Source: VRUE01 sp963814915 | GTDB taxonomy: Bacteria; Actinomycetota; Thermoleophilia; Solirubrobacterales; 70-9 | DNA length: 64,000 bases | Reading direction: 5' to 3' | Assembly (NCBI GenBank): GCA_963814915.1 | Contig: CAWFEI010000007.1 | Location: forward strand, 94,836 to 158,835 | Part shown: positions 18,067 to 27,900 of the stretch, one piece after another | Numbering within the stretch: the stretch's first letter is position 1 | How the letters are laid out: every line of letters starts with the position of its first letter | Made by a program: the position numbers and the translations under genes | Notes under the pieces: generated by a model | Told to the model about the DNA's origin: nothing | The model's database searches: none | The model's input: the letters and a program-made list of their open reading frames with translations, nothing else

Positions 18067-18163
18067 TCGTCGTCACGTTCCAGGCACGCGGCGGGGGCGT
18101 TAGCCCCGCAAGCTCTCGTGCGGCTTTGGTACCGTCCGCCCTCGGCCTTTCGGGGCCCACCTC

Positions 18164-18403
18164 ATGAAAATGCGCCAGAGCATCAATCATTTCGAGGTCG
18201 CCTTCGAGCAGGAGACGAGCTTGGAGCGCCGCCGCCGAGAGCAGCTGCGCCGCCGCGCCGCAAACCGGTCGCGCGAGCGCCGCATCGTCCGCAAGGAACA
18301 GCACGGCAAAGTGCGTTTCAGCGTGCTGGCGGTCTCTCTTACGGCGACCGTGGGGATCGTCGTCGTCTCGATGTTCGAGGCCCTCTCCTTCCTGATGGCC
18401 TAG
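18164..18403 (+). CDS. Small single-pass membrane protein
   Basis: 79 residues: a highly charged helix (ETSLERRRREQLRRRAANRS) followed by one C-terminal membrane helix (FSVLAVSLTATVGIVVVSMF). No family is recognised. ATG at 18164 is the only sensible start. It lies 97 bases after the nuclease stop; that gap holds a weak GC hairpin (GCGGGG...CCCCGC, 18091-18109). Tail-anchored membrane protein with a basic cytosolic domain, perhaps binding nucleic acid or lipid head groups (inference). Confidence 0.65.
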   Translation: MKMRQSINHFEVAFEQETSLERRRREQLRRRAANRSRERRIVRKEQHGKVRFSVLAVSLTATVGIVVVSMFEALSFLMA

Positions 18404-18459
18404 GCGCGAGCCCCGTGACGCCGCGAACCGCCGTCCAGGTTGAATAGACTCGCGCGCCG

Positions 18460-19098
18460 ATGGCACGACGCTCACTGAAGCCACAGCTGAACCAGATCCG
18501 CGCCTGGGTGCGGCAGGGCCGCACCGACGCCTGGATCGCCCACCAACTCGAAGTCTCCGCTTCGGAGCTGCGCGAGTTCCGCAAGCAGCACGACCTCACC
18601 CCCGACGGCGACGAGAACGCCGGCGGCGAGGTCGATCTCCGCGACGAGATCGAGGCCGAGGTCGAGGCCGCCACGGCCGAAGAGGAAGACGAAGAGGACG
18701 AGGAGCCCGAAGACGACTCCTCCGAGGACGAGGGCGAAGGCGAAGAGGACGAAGGTGACGAGGAGAGCGACCAGGCTAAGAAACCAGCTCGCAAACCGCG
18801 CGACCGCAAACCGGCCGGGGACGGCGGGGGCGACGACGGCGAAGAGGGCGGCTCGGGCCGTCCGCGTCGCAGGCGCCGGCGCGGCAGGCGCGGCGGTCGT
18901 GGCCGGCGCAAAGAGCTCGAGGCGACTTTCGACCACGGCGAGCGCGACGGCTACGGCCTCTGGCTCGACGCCGCCGTCAAGGACAATCCCGTCTACTCCG
19001 AGCACTGGGCCGGCAAGCGCGAAGTCACCGTGCGCATCGACGCCGACCAGATCGTGATCCGCCGCGCCGGTGAGAACACCGGCGAGTCCGACCAGTAG
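18460..19098 (+). CDS. HTH-acidic-basic tripartite hypothetical protein
   Basis: 212 residues in three blocks. Residues ~1-45 form a helix-turn-helix-like region (QIRAWVRQGRTDAWIAHQLE, SASELREFRKQH). Residues ~60-105 are an almost uninterrupted Glu/Asp stretch. Residues ~107-155 are Lys/Arg/Gly-rich with RRR and RGG-like clusters (GRRGGRGRRK). A folded C-terminal ~55 residues (FDHGERDGYGLWLDAAVKDN ... VTVRIDADQIVIRR) ends the protein. DNA- or RNA-associated function is likely from composition but unproven. Its stop lies at the outer edge of an R1 element, convergent with the next gene. Confidence 0.7.
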   Translation: MARRSLKPQLNQIRAWVRQGRTDAWIAHQLEVSASELREFRKQHDLTPDGDENAGGEVDLRDEIEAEVEAATAEEEDEEDEEPEDDSSEDEGEGEEDEGDEESDQAKKPARKPRDRKPAGDGGGDDGEEGGSGRPRRRRRRGRRGGRGRRKELEATFDHGERDGYGLWLDAAVKDNPVYSEHWAGKREVTVRIDADQIVIRRAGENTGESDQ

Positions 19099-19099
19099 C

Positions 19100-19200
19100 A
19101 ACTGGTCGGCTGACCAAGCAGAGCAAGGACGCAGGGAGCGTGGCGTGCTCTGCACGCGAGCGACCGAGGACGCCGCTATGCGCCGGTCAGACGACCAGTT
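19100..19200. repeat. R1 structured repeat, copy A
   Basis: 101-bp imperfect palindrome between two convergent genes. Arms AACTGGTCGGCTGACC (19100-19115) and GGTCAGACGACCAGTT (19185-19200) pair at 15 of 16 positions. Core: AAGCAG, GGACGCAGGGAGCG, a central hairpin GCGTG-CTCTG-CACGC, then GAGCGACCGAGGACGCCG and TATGCGCC. The right arm contains the last four codons and TGA of the minus-strand gene 19187-19510. Confidence 0.85.
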
Positions 19201-19510
19201 GGCGGCCGCCGGCGAAGTCGGTGGCGCCTCTCAGATACAGCCAAAAGGCGGCGTCGGCAAGCGACTGGCCGTCACCGGCCAGGCCGGGCGCCGCGTCCGT
19301 CGCCGCCTGCAGGCACCAGTCGGTCCCACGCCCGTAGAGGTCCGCCAGCTGCGCCGCCGAGTAGGTCGGCCCGACCCGTCGCCGCAGCTCGTCCTGGATC
19401 GCCGCGACGACCCGGTCCGCCTGGCGCCGCTCGCGCTGATCGTCGATCGCGCGTAGAGCGCGCAGCCCCTCCTCCCACTGGAACAGCGCGTTCTCGAGCG
19501 GATAGCCCAC
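19187..19510 (-). CDS. Conserved hypothetical protein
   Basis: 107-residue soluble helical protein without a known family. GTG at 19510 (VGYPLENALFQWEEG) is preferred; the frame extends to 19585 but overlaps the end of the neighbouring gene. Features are a basic helix (DDQRERRQADRVVAAIQDEL), a Tyr/Ala segment (TYSAAQLADLYGRGTDWCL) and a C-terminal region with DAAFWLYLRGATDF. Its last codons and stop lie in the right arm of R1 copy A. Function unknown. Confidence 0.65.
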   Translation of the reverse strand: MGYPLENALFQWEEGLRALRAIDDQRERRQADRVVAAIQDELRRRVGPTYSAAQLADLYGRGTDWCLQAATDAAPGLAGDGQSLADAAFWLYLRGATDFAGGRQLVV

Positions 19511-19541
19511 GCGCCTCAGATTAGCGAGCGGGTGGCGTCCC

Positions 19542-21873
19542 TCAGTTGGTGGGGATTTCGCGCAGGGGGGCGTTGGCGGGCCCACAGGCGCTTGGGTCGA
19601 GCCGGCCGTGAACGCGCCAGACGGTGACCGGGCCGCTGCGGTCGACCGGCGTCACGGCGGCCTCATGGCGCAGCCAGCGGGCCTCGGGTGAAACGATGGG
19701 CTTGCCGGGCTCGATGAAGTTGAGGAAGGGCGCGGTGACCAGGTAGTCGAGGTCCGCCTCGTCGACCGCGGCGCGGAACCCGGCGCAGGTCGGGATCGCG
19801 TTGTAGGCGCCGTGCGGGCCCCTCCGGCCGAGATAGATGACCCGGTTGGAGAGGTCGGTGCCGTAGAAGCCGTACTCGAGGAATCCTGCCGTGGTGCCGG
19901 TCAGGCCGATGCGCGCGTCACGCACGTCGCGGGCCCAGCGGTAGGCGGAGTCGAGGTGCATGCCGGGGATGCTCGCCCCCGGGTCCGCGTTGGCGAAGCG
20001 ATCCCGCAGGTAGTCGCGCTGGATCGGGTAGCCGATCGCGGCGACCAGCACGGCCAGGGCGACGAACCCGGCCGCCAACGCGCCACGCGGCAGGCCGCGG
20101 CTGCGGGCGAAGAGCAGGGCGGCCGGAATCAAGACGAAAAGCAGGGCGATGAGCCACGCGAAGAGGCGGTCGGGGTCGCGCAGGACGGCGTCGGCGCGGT
20201 TGGTTGCCACGAGGAGCAGGAGGAGGGCGCCGAGCAGGGCCCAGTCCGGCCAGGACCATGGCTGTCGGCCGCGGGTCCTGTCGGGGGGGAGGGGCCCCGG
20301 GGCTTCGCTGGGTTTTTCGCCTGAATCGCCACCGGCCGTCCAAGATTCCGGTTGGGGCGAAAAAGAGGACGCCGCTGTGCCCCGGGGCGCCTCCCCCCCG
20401 CCACCCGCGGGTGAGGCCGAAGTCCGGGACCGCCGAAGCGAGAGAAAGGCCACCGGCAGCACAGTCAAGCCGGCCAGGAGGGCTGGGATCGCGTAGCGGA
20501 TGTTGATGCCGAAGCCGGTGGGCGCTCCGTCAGCGCCGGCGGCGCTCAGCGGGGTGAAGAGGTAGGCGAGGAGGCCGAAGAGGGCGACGCCGCCGATCCA
20601 GCGGAGGACTCTCGGGCGGCCCCAGACGAGGGCGGCGAGGGCGCCGGCAACGGCGGCGGCGATGACCAGCGGCCAGAGGGCGCCGAAGGCCTGATGCAGG
20701 CCCGGCTCGAAATAGTCGCGCCAGATGCCGGTGTCGGTTGCGTAGTGGGCGATGCTGAAGTCGGGACGGCCTTCCTGCAGTCGCTCCGGATGCGGCAGCG
20801 TGATCGGACCGAGATGCTCCAGCTGTGGGAGCGGGTTGCCGGAGATGATGAGGTTGCGCAGGTACCAGTAGCCACCACCCGCGAGGCCCGCCACGAACCA
20901 CCAGCCCGTCACCGCCCAGCGGCGCCCGGACGGGGCCAGGACGATTACGGCGAGGGTCAGGGCAGCGGCCATCGCCAGCGCAGTCGACTTGGTGCCGACA
21001 GCCATGCCGGTGGCGAGGCCGGCGACCGCGAGTGGAGGCCATTGGGACGCGGGTCCTGTCCGCGGGAGAGACGCTTTCCAGTTGACGAGGATGGCAATCG
21101 CCGCCAGCAGCAGGGCGGCGGCCATCAGGTCGTTCTTGGCGGCGCCCGGCTCGCGGACGACCAGGGTGTGGCACTCGAGGATCACTGCGGCTGCGACCGT
21201 CGTCAGGGGAGCGCGACCATAGGGGCGGCCGATGCACCATGCCGCGAGGAAGGCCGTCCCGAGCCAACCGAGGTTGAGGAACAAGCTCAGCGTGTCCCGG
21301 CCGGTGACCAGGATCCCGACGCTGTGCAGCAACTCGGAGTTCTGCGGGTAGAACCAGTTGGTGAAGACGGTCTCGGTGTAGTGCAGCCCCGTCACCGAGT
21401 GGCCGTGCGCCATTTCGACCGCGAACGGCAGGTGGTACCAGAGCGAGTCGAAGTTGAAGACCCCTCGACCAAGAGCATCCATGGCCGTCAGCCCCCAATG
21501 CGCCACGACGAGCGCCATAACCCCCACAGCCGATGACCTGCGGCAAGCACGATGCGGGACCGTCATCGATTCCGCACCCCTCCCGCGGAGTGGCACGGGG
21601 AGGGCCCCGCCGGGCCCCCCGCGAGAGCACCGCGGCCGCCAGCAAAACAGCCGAGGCAACCAGATGCCAGCATAGAGCAGACTGACCGACGCCCAACAGC
21701 TCTGCCAGCCAGATCAGCAGCGCGATGCCCACGACCGCCTCGACCAGCCTCGCGGGCGCCCCCTCCCAGGCCGGCATCAGCCAGCGCCGTAGGCCCACAG
21801 CCGAGTACCCCAGGGAGAGGGCGAGAATGGCCAGCAGGACGGCGCTGAGAGCGTAGGAGCCGGCGCTAACCAC
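19542..21873 (-). CDS. GT-C fold (PMT/GT39-like) polytopic glycosyltransferase, frame-broken
   Basis: Membrane glycosyltransferase candidate using a lipid-linked sugar on the outer face. GTG 21873 starts two membrane helices (YALSAVLLAILALSLGY ..., VEAVVGIALLIWLAELLG); near 21600, in a GC-rich run, the frame shifts and the protein continues to 19542. The first outer loop has FNFDSLWYHLP with the acidic DxxWYH pattern of GT-C catalytic loops, followed by about ten more helices and a soluble C-terminal domain. An R3 palindrome (20283-20399, 39 codons) is inserted in frame in a loop, giving a Gly/Pro/Ser-rich segment around ASPAGGGGEAPRG. Acceptor and donor cannot be deduced. Confidence 0.7.
20283..20399. 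repeat. R3 palindromic element, copy 2, in frame within a gene
   Basis: 117 bp. Outer arms of 21 bases (20283-20303 and 20379-20399) pair at 20 positions. Inner stem GTTTTTCGCC (20312-20321) pairs with GGCGAAAAA (20356-20364). The right internal loop GAGGACGCCGCTGTGCC resembles the R1 core. Length is exactly 39 codons and the host GT-C reading frame passes through without a stop. Confidence 0.8.
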
Positions 21874-21894
21874 CGGTGCCCCCCCGGAGCGCGG

Positions 21895-22242
21895 TTAGCC
21901 CTGGCCGCCGAGCCCGTGGACGACGATCGGCGTCTCGCCTTCGGCGACCATGCCCTGGGCGCGCGCGCGGCGGGCGATCGTCTTCGGGTCGTCGGCCGTC
22001 TGGATGCGGTTGTGGAGGCGCTTGTTTTCGCGCAGCAACTGGTGGAACTCTGCCTTCGCGTCGGTCGTCGCCGTGTAGGTCTTGACGAAGTCGATCGCCG
22101 GGTTGAGGTAGGAGTAGAGGACTGCGGCGAGGACGAGCGTCAGCGCGATCCTCCCGACCCTGTCCCAGCGAATCCGGCTGCCGCCGCGACGGGCCGCCGG
22201 TTTGCGCCGTGCGGCCGGACGCCGTTTGGAGCGGGTCGCCAT
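21895..22242 (-). CDS. Septum formation initiator family protein (FtsB/DivIC-like)
   Basis: 115 residues: basic cytosolic N-terminus (ATRSKRRPAARRKPAARRGG), one membrane helix (IALTLVLAAVLYSYLNPAID), an extracytoplasmic coiled coil (EFHQLLRENKRLHNRIQTA) and the terminal DPKTIARRARAQGMVAEGE motif characteristic of DivIC/FtsB. It should join the FtsQ-FtsL divisome subcomplex. Location next to enolase (eno-divIC) is a recurrent actinobacterial arrangement and supports the assignment. Same strand as enolase, 37 bases after its stop. Confidence 0.9.
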   Translation of the reverse strand: MATRSKRRPAARRKPAARRGGSRIRWDRVGRIALTLVLAAVLYSYLNPAIDFVKTYTATTDAKAEFHQLLRENKRLHNRIQTADDPKTIARRARAQGMVAEGETPIVVHGLGGQG

Positions 22243-22279
22243 ACCGGCAGCTACGCTGCCGGGCGCCGCATTCCTTCAT

Positions 22280-23575
22280 TTAAGCCACGTGCTGGGCGAA
22301 AGCGTTCAGCCCGGGGAACTCGGCCGCATCCCCAAGCTCCTCCTCGATGCGGAGCAGCCGGTTGTACTTGGCGACGCGGTCCGAGCGCGAGGGTGCGCCG
22401 GTCTTGATCTGGCCGGCGCCGGTGGCCACGGCCAGGTCGGCGATCGTCGTGTCCTCGGTCTCACCCGAGCGGTGCGAGATGACCGCCGTGTAGCCGGCCT
22501 CGCGGGCGATCTGGATCGCCTCCAGAGTCTCGCTCAGGGTGCCGATCTGGTTGACCTTGACCAGGATCGAGTTGCCGACGCCGAGCTCGATCCCGCGGCG
22601 CAGGCGCTCGGGGTTGGTGACGAAGAGATCGTCGCCGACGAGCTGCACCCGCTTGCCGAGGCGCTCAGTGAGCAGCTTCCAGCCTTCCCAGTCCTCCTCG
22701 TCCATGCCGTCCTCGATCGAGACGATCGGGTAGCGCCCGCAGGCGTCCTCCCAGTAGGCGGCCATCTCCTCGGAGGAGAGCGTGCGGCCCTCGTGCTCGA
22801 GCACGTAGGCGCCGCCTTCGTAGACCTCGCTGGTCGCCGGGTCGAGGGCGATGAAGACGTCGGTGCCGGGCTCATACCCGGCCGCCTCGACACCGGCCAG
22901 GACGGCTTGCAGAGCCGCCTCGTTGGACTCCAGGTCCGGCGCGAAGCCGCCCTCGTCGCCGACCGCGGTCGAGAGGCCCTTCGAGCCGAGGCTCTTCTTC
23001 AGCGCGTGGAAGACCTCGGCGCCGACCCGCAGGCACTCGCCGAAGCTCGGCGCTCCGGCGGGGACGACCATGAACTCCTGAAAGTCGACCGAGTTGTCGG
23101 CATGGGCGCCGCCGTTGAGCACGTTCATCATCGGCACGGGCAGCAGGCTCGGCTCGCCGCCGCCGTAGAGCTCGGCCAGGTAGCGGTAGAGCGGCTGGCC
23201 GGAGTCGGCCGCCGCGGCCTTGGCGGCCGCCAGCGAGACGCCGAGGATCGCGTTCGCCCCCAGGCGGCCCTTGTTGGGCGTGCCGTCGAGCTCGATCATC
23301 GTCTCGTCGAGCGCGCCCTGCTCGGCGGCGCGGGCGCCGGTCAGCGCCGGCGCGATCTCGTCGTTGACGTTCCCGACGGCGCGGGTGACGCCCTTGCCGC
23401 CCCAGGCCTCGCCCCCGTCGCGCAGCTCGACCGCCTCGAACTCACCGGTCGAGGCGCCCGAGGGCACGGCGGCGACGCCGCGCGCGCCGGAATCGAGCAC
23501 GACCTCGACCTCGACGGTCGGGTTGCCGCGCGAATCGACGATCTGGCGCGCGTGAATTGAGGCGATCGAACTCAA
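22280..23575 (-). CDS. eno: Enolase
   Basis: 431 residues, full length. It converts 2-phosphoglycerate to phosphoenolpyruvate. N-terminal signature IHARQIVDSRGNPTVEVEV and GASTGEFEAVELRDG loop; lid motif GGAHADNSVDFQEFM; metal ligands D, E and D in VFIALDPATSE, SIEDGMDEEDW and LVGDDLFVTNP; catalytic Lys in ILVKVNQIGT and the phosphate loop SHRSGETEDT. It is followed by the FtsB-like gene and lies downstream of the foldase gene, all on the minus strand. The open plus-strand frame across it is a codon-bias artefact. Confidence 0.97.
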   Translation of the reverse strand: MSSIASIHARQIVDSRGNPTVEVEVVLDSGARGVAAVPSGASTGEFEAVELRDGGEAWGGKGVTRAVGNVNDEIAPALTGARAAEQGALDETMIELDGTPNKGRLGANAILGVSLAAAKAAAADSGQPLYRYLAELYGGGEPSLLPVPMMNVLNGGAHADNSVDFQEFMVVPAGAPSFGECLRVGAEVFHALKKSLGSKGLSTAVGDEGGFAPDLESNEAALQAVLAGVEAAGYEPGTDVFIALDPATSEVYEGGAYVLEHEGRTLSSEEMAAYWEDACGRYPIVSIEDGMDEEDWEGWKLLTERLGKRVQLVGDDLFVTNPERLRRGIELGVGNSILVKVNQIGTLSETLEAIQIAREAGYTAVISHRSGETEDTTIADLAVATGAGQIKTGAPSRSDRVAKYNRLLRIEEELGDAAEFPGLNAFAQHVA

Positions 23576-23618
23576 GGGCGCGCCAGTCTAACGATGGCCG
23601 GGGCGGGCGCGCGGGTCC

Positions 23619-24995
23619 TTATTCGCCTGCGGCGGGAGGCGGGGCTTGTTCTGCCGGGGGCGCGCCTTCGGTGGGCGGCACAACGCCTTCGGGCAGGCCT
23701 TCGAGACCGGCCGCGGCGCCTTCTTCTTTTTCTTCTTCCATCGGCCGCGGGCGCTGCGCCAGCGGTTTGCCTCTCGGTTCGAGCGGCGTCACGGTCCCCG
23801 GCAGGGCCGGGACGAGCTGATTCACAGGAGCGGGGCAGGCTTCCGGCAGGCCGCCTTTCGGGTTCGCTTCGTAGCAGCCTTCCGGCGCGGTTTTGGGGTG
23901 GCCGCTTCCCTTGTAGTTGGCGCAGCGTTCGGTCACGTAGCCCGAGGCGCAGAAGGTCCGCTGCATCCACTTCGTGCTGAAGCTTTCGATGAAGTTGGCG
24001 AAGTATTCCTGTTCGTTGCGCTGCGCCAGCGTGCTCTTGATCTGGGATTCGACCGTTTCCAGGCCCTGGATGCTTTCCGGCGTGATGGTCTCGACCTCGA
24101 AGACGGTGTAGCCGGCTTTGGTCTTGACCGGGCCGATCACCTGGCCTTTGTCAGCACCGAAGATGTCGGCGCCCAGCGGTTCTTCTTCGATCCCTTCCTG
24201 GACGCCTTCTTTGAGGCCGCCGTTTTCTTTCGACGTCGGATCTTCCGAGTACTTCTTGGCGATCTTTTTCCAGCTCTTCGCCGAGTCGTCTTTCTGCAGC
24301 GCCTTCAGCGCTTCCTCGACCTTCTTCTTCTCTTTGTTGACGACCACGCGCACCGTTCGCGTCGGTTTCTGCGTGAACTGGGTCGCCTTCGCGGCCTCGT
24401 AATAGCTTTCGACTTCGCTCTTGCTCGGCGCCGGCACTTCTTCTTTCAGCTGTTTCTGCAGCTCTTCGCTGAGGATCTGCAGCTTCACCCGTTCGTCGAC
24501 GTCCGCGCTCGTGTAGCCGGATTCCTTGAGGAATTCAGCGAATTCCTTCTTGGATTTGAAGCTTTCTTTCTTGAGTTTCTTCAGCTCTTTGGCGACTTCA
24601 TCGTCGCTCACCGAGATGCCCCATTCTTCCGCTTGGCCCTGCAGCCAGATCGATTCGAACAGGGCGTTGAGCGCCGTTTCCTTCAGTTCGTCGTATTTGG
24701 CGTCACCGGGTTTCGGGGCTTTTTTCTCGCCGCCCTGCTTGGCGGCAAGCAGGAGCGCGTGGTCGAACTTGTCCTGGCTGACTTCGCCGATCTCGCTCGG
24801 AACGCTCTCGACGATCGCGACGTCGCCCGACGGGACACTCGGATGGCCGAGCCCCTCGGCGATCGCGACGATCACGAAGAGAACGACGAAAGCCACGCCG
24901 AAGACCAGCAGCCCGAGGCGTCGCGTAGCGGCAGGCCCGGAGGCGCTTCCGCCCCCGCCCTTGCCAGTCCCTTTCCCACCCTGGTTCGGACTCAC
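23619..24995 (-). CDS. Parvulin-type peptidyl-prolyl isomerase / SurA-PrsA-like foldase
   Basis: 458 residues. The GTG at 24995 overlaps the mfd stop (GTGA), a better start than the frame-open ATG at 25130 that lies inside mfd. A Gly-rich cytosolic lead and membrane helix (LGLLVFGVAFVVLFVIVAIAE) anchor it outside. SurA-like N-terminal helices (~75-200; EEWGISVSDDEVAKELKKLK) surround the rotamase domain (~215-330; WKKIAKKYSEDPTSKENGGL, KTKAGYTVFEVE). A Cys/Pro-rich tail follows. Expected to fold exported proteins. Lysine is used heavily, unlike its neighbours, because of the charged helices. Confidence 0.88.
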   Translation of the reverse strand: MSPNQGGKGTGKGGGGSASGPAATRRLGLLVFGVAFVVLFVIVAIAEGLGHPSVPSGDVAIVESVPSEIGEVSQDKFDHALLLAAKQGGEKKAPKPGDAKYDELKETALNALFESIWLQGQAEEWGISVSDDEVAKELKKLKKESFKSKKEFAEFLKESGYTSADVDERVKLQILSEELQKQLKEEVPAPSKSEVESYYEAAKATQFTQKPTRTVRVVVNKEKKKVEEALKALQKDDSAKSWKKIAKKYSEDPTSKENGGLKEGVQEGIEEEPLGADIFGADKGQVIGPVKTKAGYTVFEVETITPESIQGLETVESQIKSTLAQRNEQEYFANFIESFSTKWMQRTFCASGYVTERCANYKGSGHPKTAPEGCYEANPKGGLPEACPAPVNQLVPALPGTVTPLEPRGKPLAQRPRPMEEEKEEGAAAGLEGLPEGVVPPTEGAPPAEQAPPPAAGE

Positions 24996-27900
24996 GAAGC
25001 TGGGAGCATATCTTTTTGGACCATTGGCGAGCGGCCCGCCTCGCGCAGGCCCTCCGCCATCGCCAGGACAGCGGCCAGGCGCGCCTCCGGCTCCTCGGGC
25101 ACCCGCACCGACGCGGTTTTCTCGCGCCACTCGTACAGAGCCCCCTCGACCTGCTCGGCGAGGCGGCCCGACCCGTCGGAATCGAGCTCGACGCCGACCA
25201 CGCTGAGCCTGCCCCCGCGCAGCTCGACGCTGCGCGCGCCGGCCAGGCGCAGCTCGATCCGCGCCCGCTGCAGCGCCAGCAGGTTCTCGGCCTCGGGCGG
25301 CGGCGGGCCGAAGCGGTCACTCAGCTCGTCGCGGATGCGGCGCAGGTCGCCGGGCTCGCGCGCCGCGACGATCCTTCTGTGGACGTCGATCTTCGCCGCC
25401 TCGAAGGGGATGAAGGAGGCCGGGAGGTAGGCGTCGACCGGGACGTCGAAGCGCAGCGGCTCGGGCGACTCGCCGCCCTCCTCCTCGGCCGCCCCCGCCT
25501 CGGCAACCGCCTCGTCGATCATCTGGCAGTAGAGCTCGAAGCCGACCGCCGCGACATGGCCGGACTGCTCGTCGCCGAGCAGGTCGCCGGCGCCGCGGAT
25601 GTCGAGGTCGCGCATCGCGATCTTGAAGCCGGAGCCGAGCTCGGTGTGGTCCGCGAGGGTCGAGAGCCGCGCCGCCGCCTCCTCGGTCAGGGCCTCGGCC
25701 GACGGGTAGAGCAGGTAGGCGAAGGCGCGCTCGCGAGAGCGGCCCACCCGACCGCGGATCTGGTAGGCCTGCGCCAGCCCGAGCCGGTCGGCGCGCTCGA
25801 CGATCAGCGTGTTGGCGGTGGGGATGTCGAGCCCGGACTCGATGATCGTCGTCGTCGCCAGCACGTCGGCCTCACCACGCAGGAAGCCCATCATCGTCTC
25901 CTCGAGCTGGGTCTCGTCCATCTGCCCGTGCGCTTCGGTGACCCGCGCCTTCGGCACCAGCCCGCGCAGCTGCTCGGCCACCTCGGCCAGGCTCTCGATC
26001 CGGTTGTGTAGGAAGAACGCCTGGCCGCCGCGCTCCAGCTCGCGCTCGATCGCCCGCTGCACGAGGTCCTCGTCATAGGGGCCGACGTAGGTGCGGACCG
26101 GCCGGCGGCCCTCGGGCGGCGTCTCGATCGTCGAGATGTCGCGCAGCCCCGCCAGGCTCATCTGCAGTGTGCGTGGGATCGGCGTCGCCGAGAGCGCCAG
26201 CACGTCGACCTTGAGCTTCAGTTGGCGGAGCAGCTCCTTCTGCTTGACGCCGAAGCGCTGCTCCTCGTCGACGATCAGCAGGCCGATGTCCTTCGCCCGC
26301 ACGTCGCGGGAGAGCAACCGGTGGGTGCCGACGAGCACGTCGATCTCACCCGCCTCGAAGCGCTTCAGCACGGCCTTGACCTCGGCCGGCTTGCGCAGGC
26401 GCGATACCCAGTCCAGCGTGAACGGAAGGTCGGCGAGCCGCTCGCGGAAGGTGCCGAAGTGCTGTTGGGCGAGGATCGTCGTCGGCGCCAGCATCATCAC
26501 CTGCTTGCCGTCGGAGGCGGCCTTGACCGCGGCCCGCAGCGCCACCTCGGTCTTGCCGAAGCCGACGTCGCCGCAGACCAGCCGGTCCATCGGCTGCTCG
26601 GATTCCATGTCCCCCTTGACCGACTCGATCGCCTCCAGCTGGTCGGCCGTCTCGCGGTAGGGGAAGGCCGTCTCCATCGTCATCTGCCACTCGCCGTCGG
26701 GCGCGAAGGCATGGCCCTTGCGGGTCCTGCGCTCGGCGTAGAGGTTGAGCAGCTCGCCGGCCAGCGCGCCGGCCGCTTTGCGCGCTCGCGCCTTCATGTT
26801 CTGCCAGCGCTTGCCGCCGAGCGCCGAGAGCGCCGGTTCGGCCCCGGCGCCGACGTAGCGGCTCAGCTTGGCGAGCTGGTCGGTGGGGACGTAGACGCGG
26901 TCCTCGCCCTTGTATTCGAGGTAGAGGTAGTCGCGGCTGATGCCGCCGACCTCGCGCGTCTCGAAGCCGGCGAAACGGGCAACGCCGTGGTCCTCGTGGA
27001 CGACGTGGTCGCCGACGCGCAGGTCGCTGAAGGCGAGGCGGCCGCGCCCGGCGGCTCGCTCGCGGTCGTCGGCCCGGCGGCGCCGGTGGACGAGGCGGCG
27101 GAAGGGGTAGACGGCGATGCGCAGCTCCGGGCTGACGAAGCCCTCGCGCAGGCGCGCCTCGGCGAAGGCGAGGCCGGGATCGGGTGAGAGGCGGCCGCCG
27201 TCGAGCAGCGAGACGTCGAGCCGGTCGAGCCCGTAGCGCGAGCGCTCGGCCTCGCCGCGGTTGTCGAAGGCGACGACGGTGCGGTATCCGGACCGGACCA
27301 GCTTCTCCAGCTCGCCCTCGGCCTCCTTGACGCTGCGCGCCGGCGACTCGGCCCGCGAGGCGCGGAAGGCGCTTTCGTCGTCCTCGCCGGCGCCGCCGAC
27401 CGTGAGCACGGCGCGGGCGGCGAGCGACGTCGCCACGTCGACGTAGAGGTGGCGGGCGTCGTCGGCGTGCATCGAGGCGATCGCGTCCTCCCAGTGATCG
27501 CGCAGGGCCGGCTCGATCTCCTCGGCGGCGGCGAGAATCACCGCGGCCTCGTCAGGGACGAGGTCGAGCGGCGGCCCGAAGTGCTCCAAGGGCAGCGCGT
27601 CGGCGGCGCTGGGCGCCTGCTTGCCCTCTTCGGCCGCCTCCATCGCCGCCAGCTCGGCCATTTCGCGGTGCTCGGCGTCGAGCTCGGCGGCCGGCGCCAG
27701 CTCAACCCGCTCGGCGTCGCCGAGCGAGCGCTGGGTGAAGGTCGAGAACCAGCGCATCGACTCGATCTCGTCGCCGAACAACTCGATTCGCACCGCCCGC
27801 TCCTCGGTCGCCGGGTAGACGTCGAGGATGCCGCCGCGGACGGCGAACTGGCCGCGCTCCTCGACCTGCTCGACCCGCTGGTAGCCGGCGCCGGCGAGGT

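Noticed and set aside
22202..23560. 452-codon plus-strand open frame
   Set aside because: Antisense of enolase.
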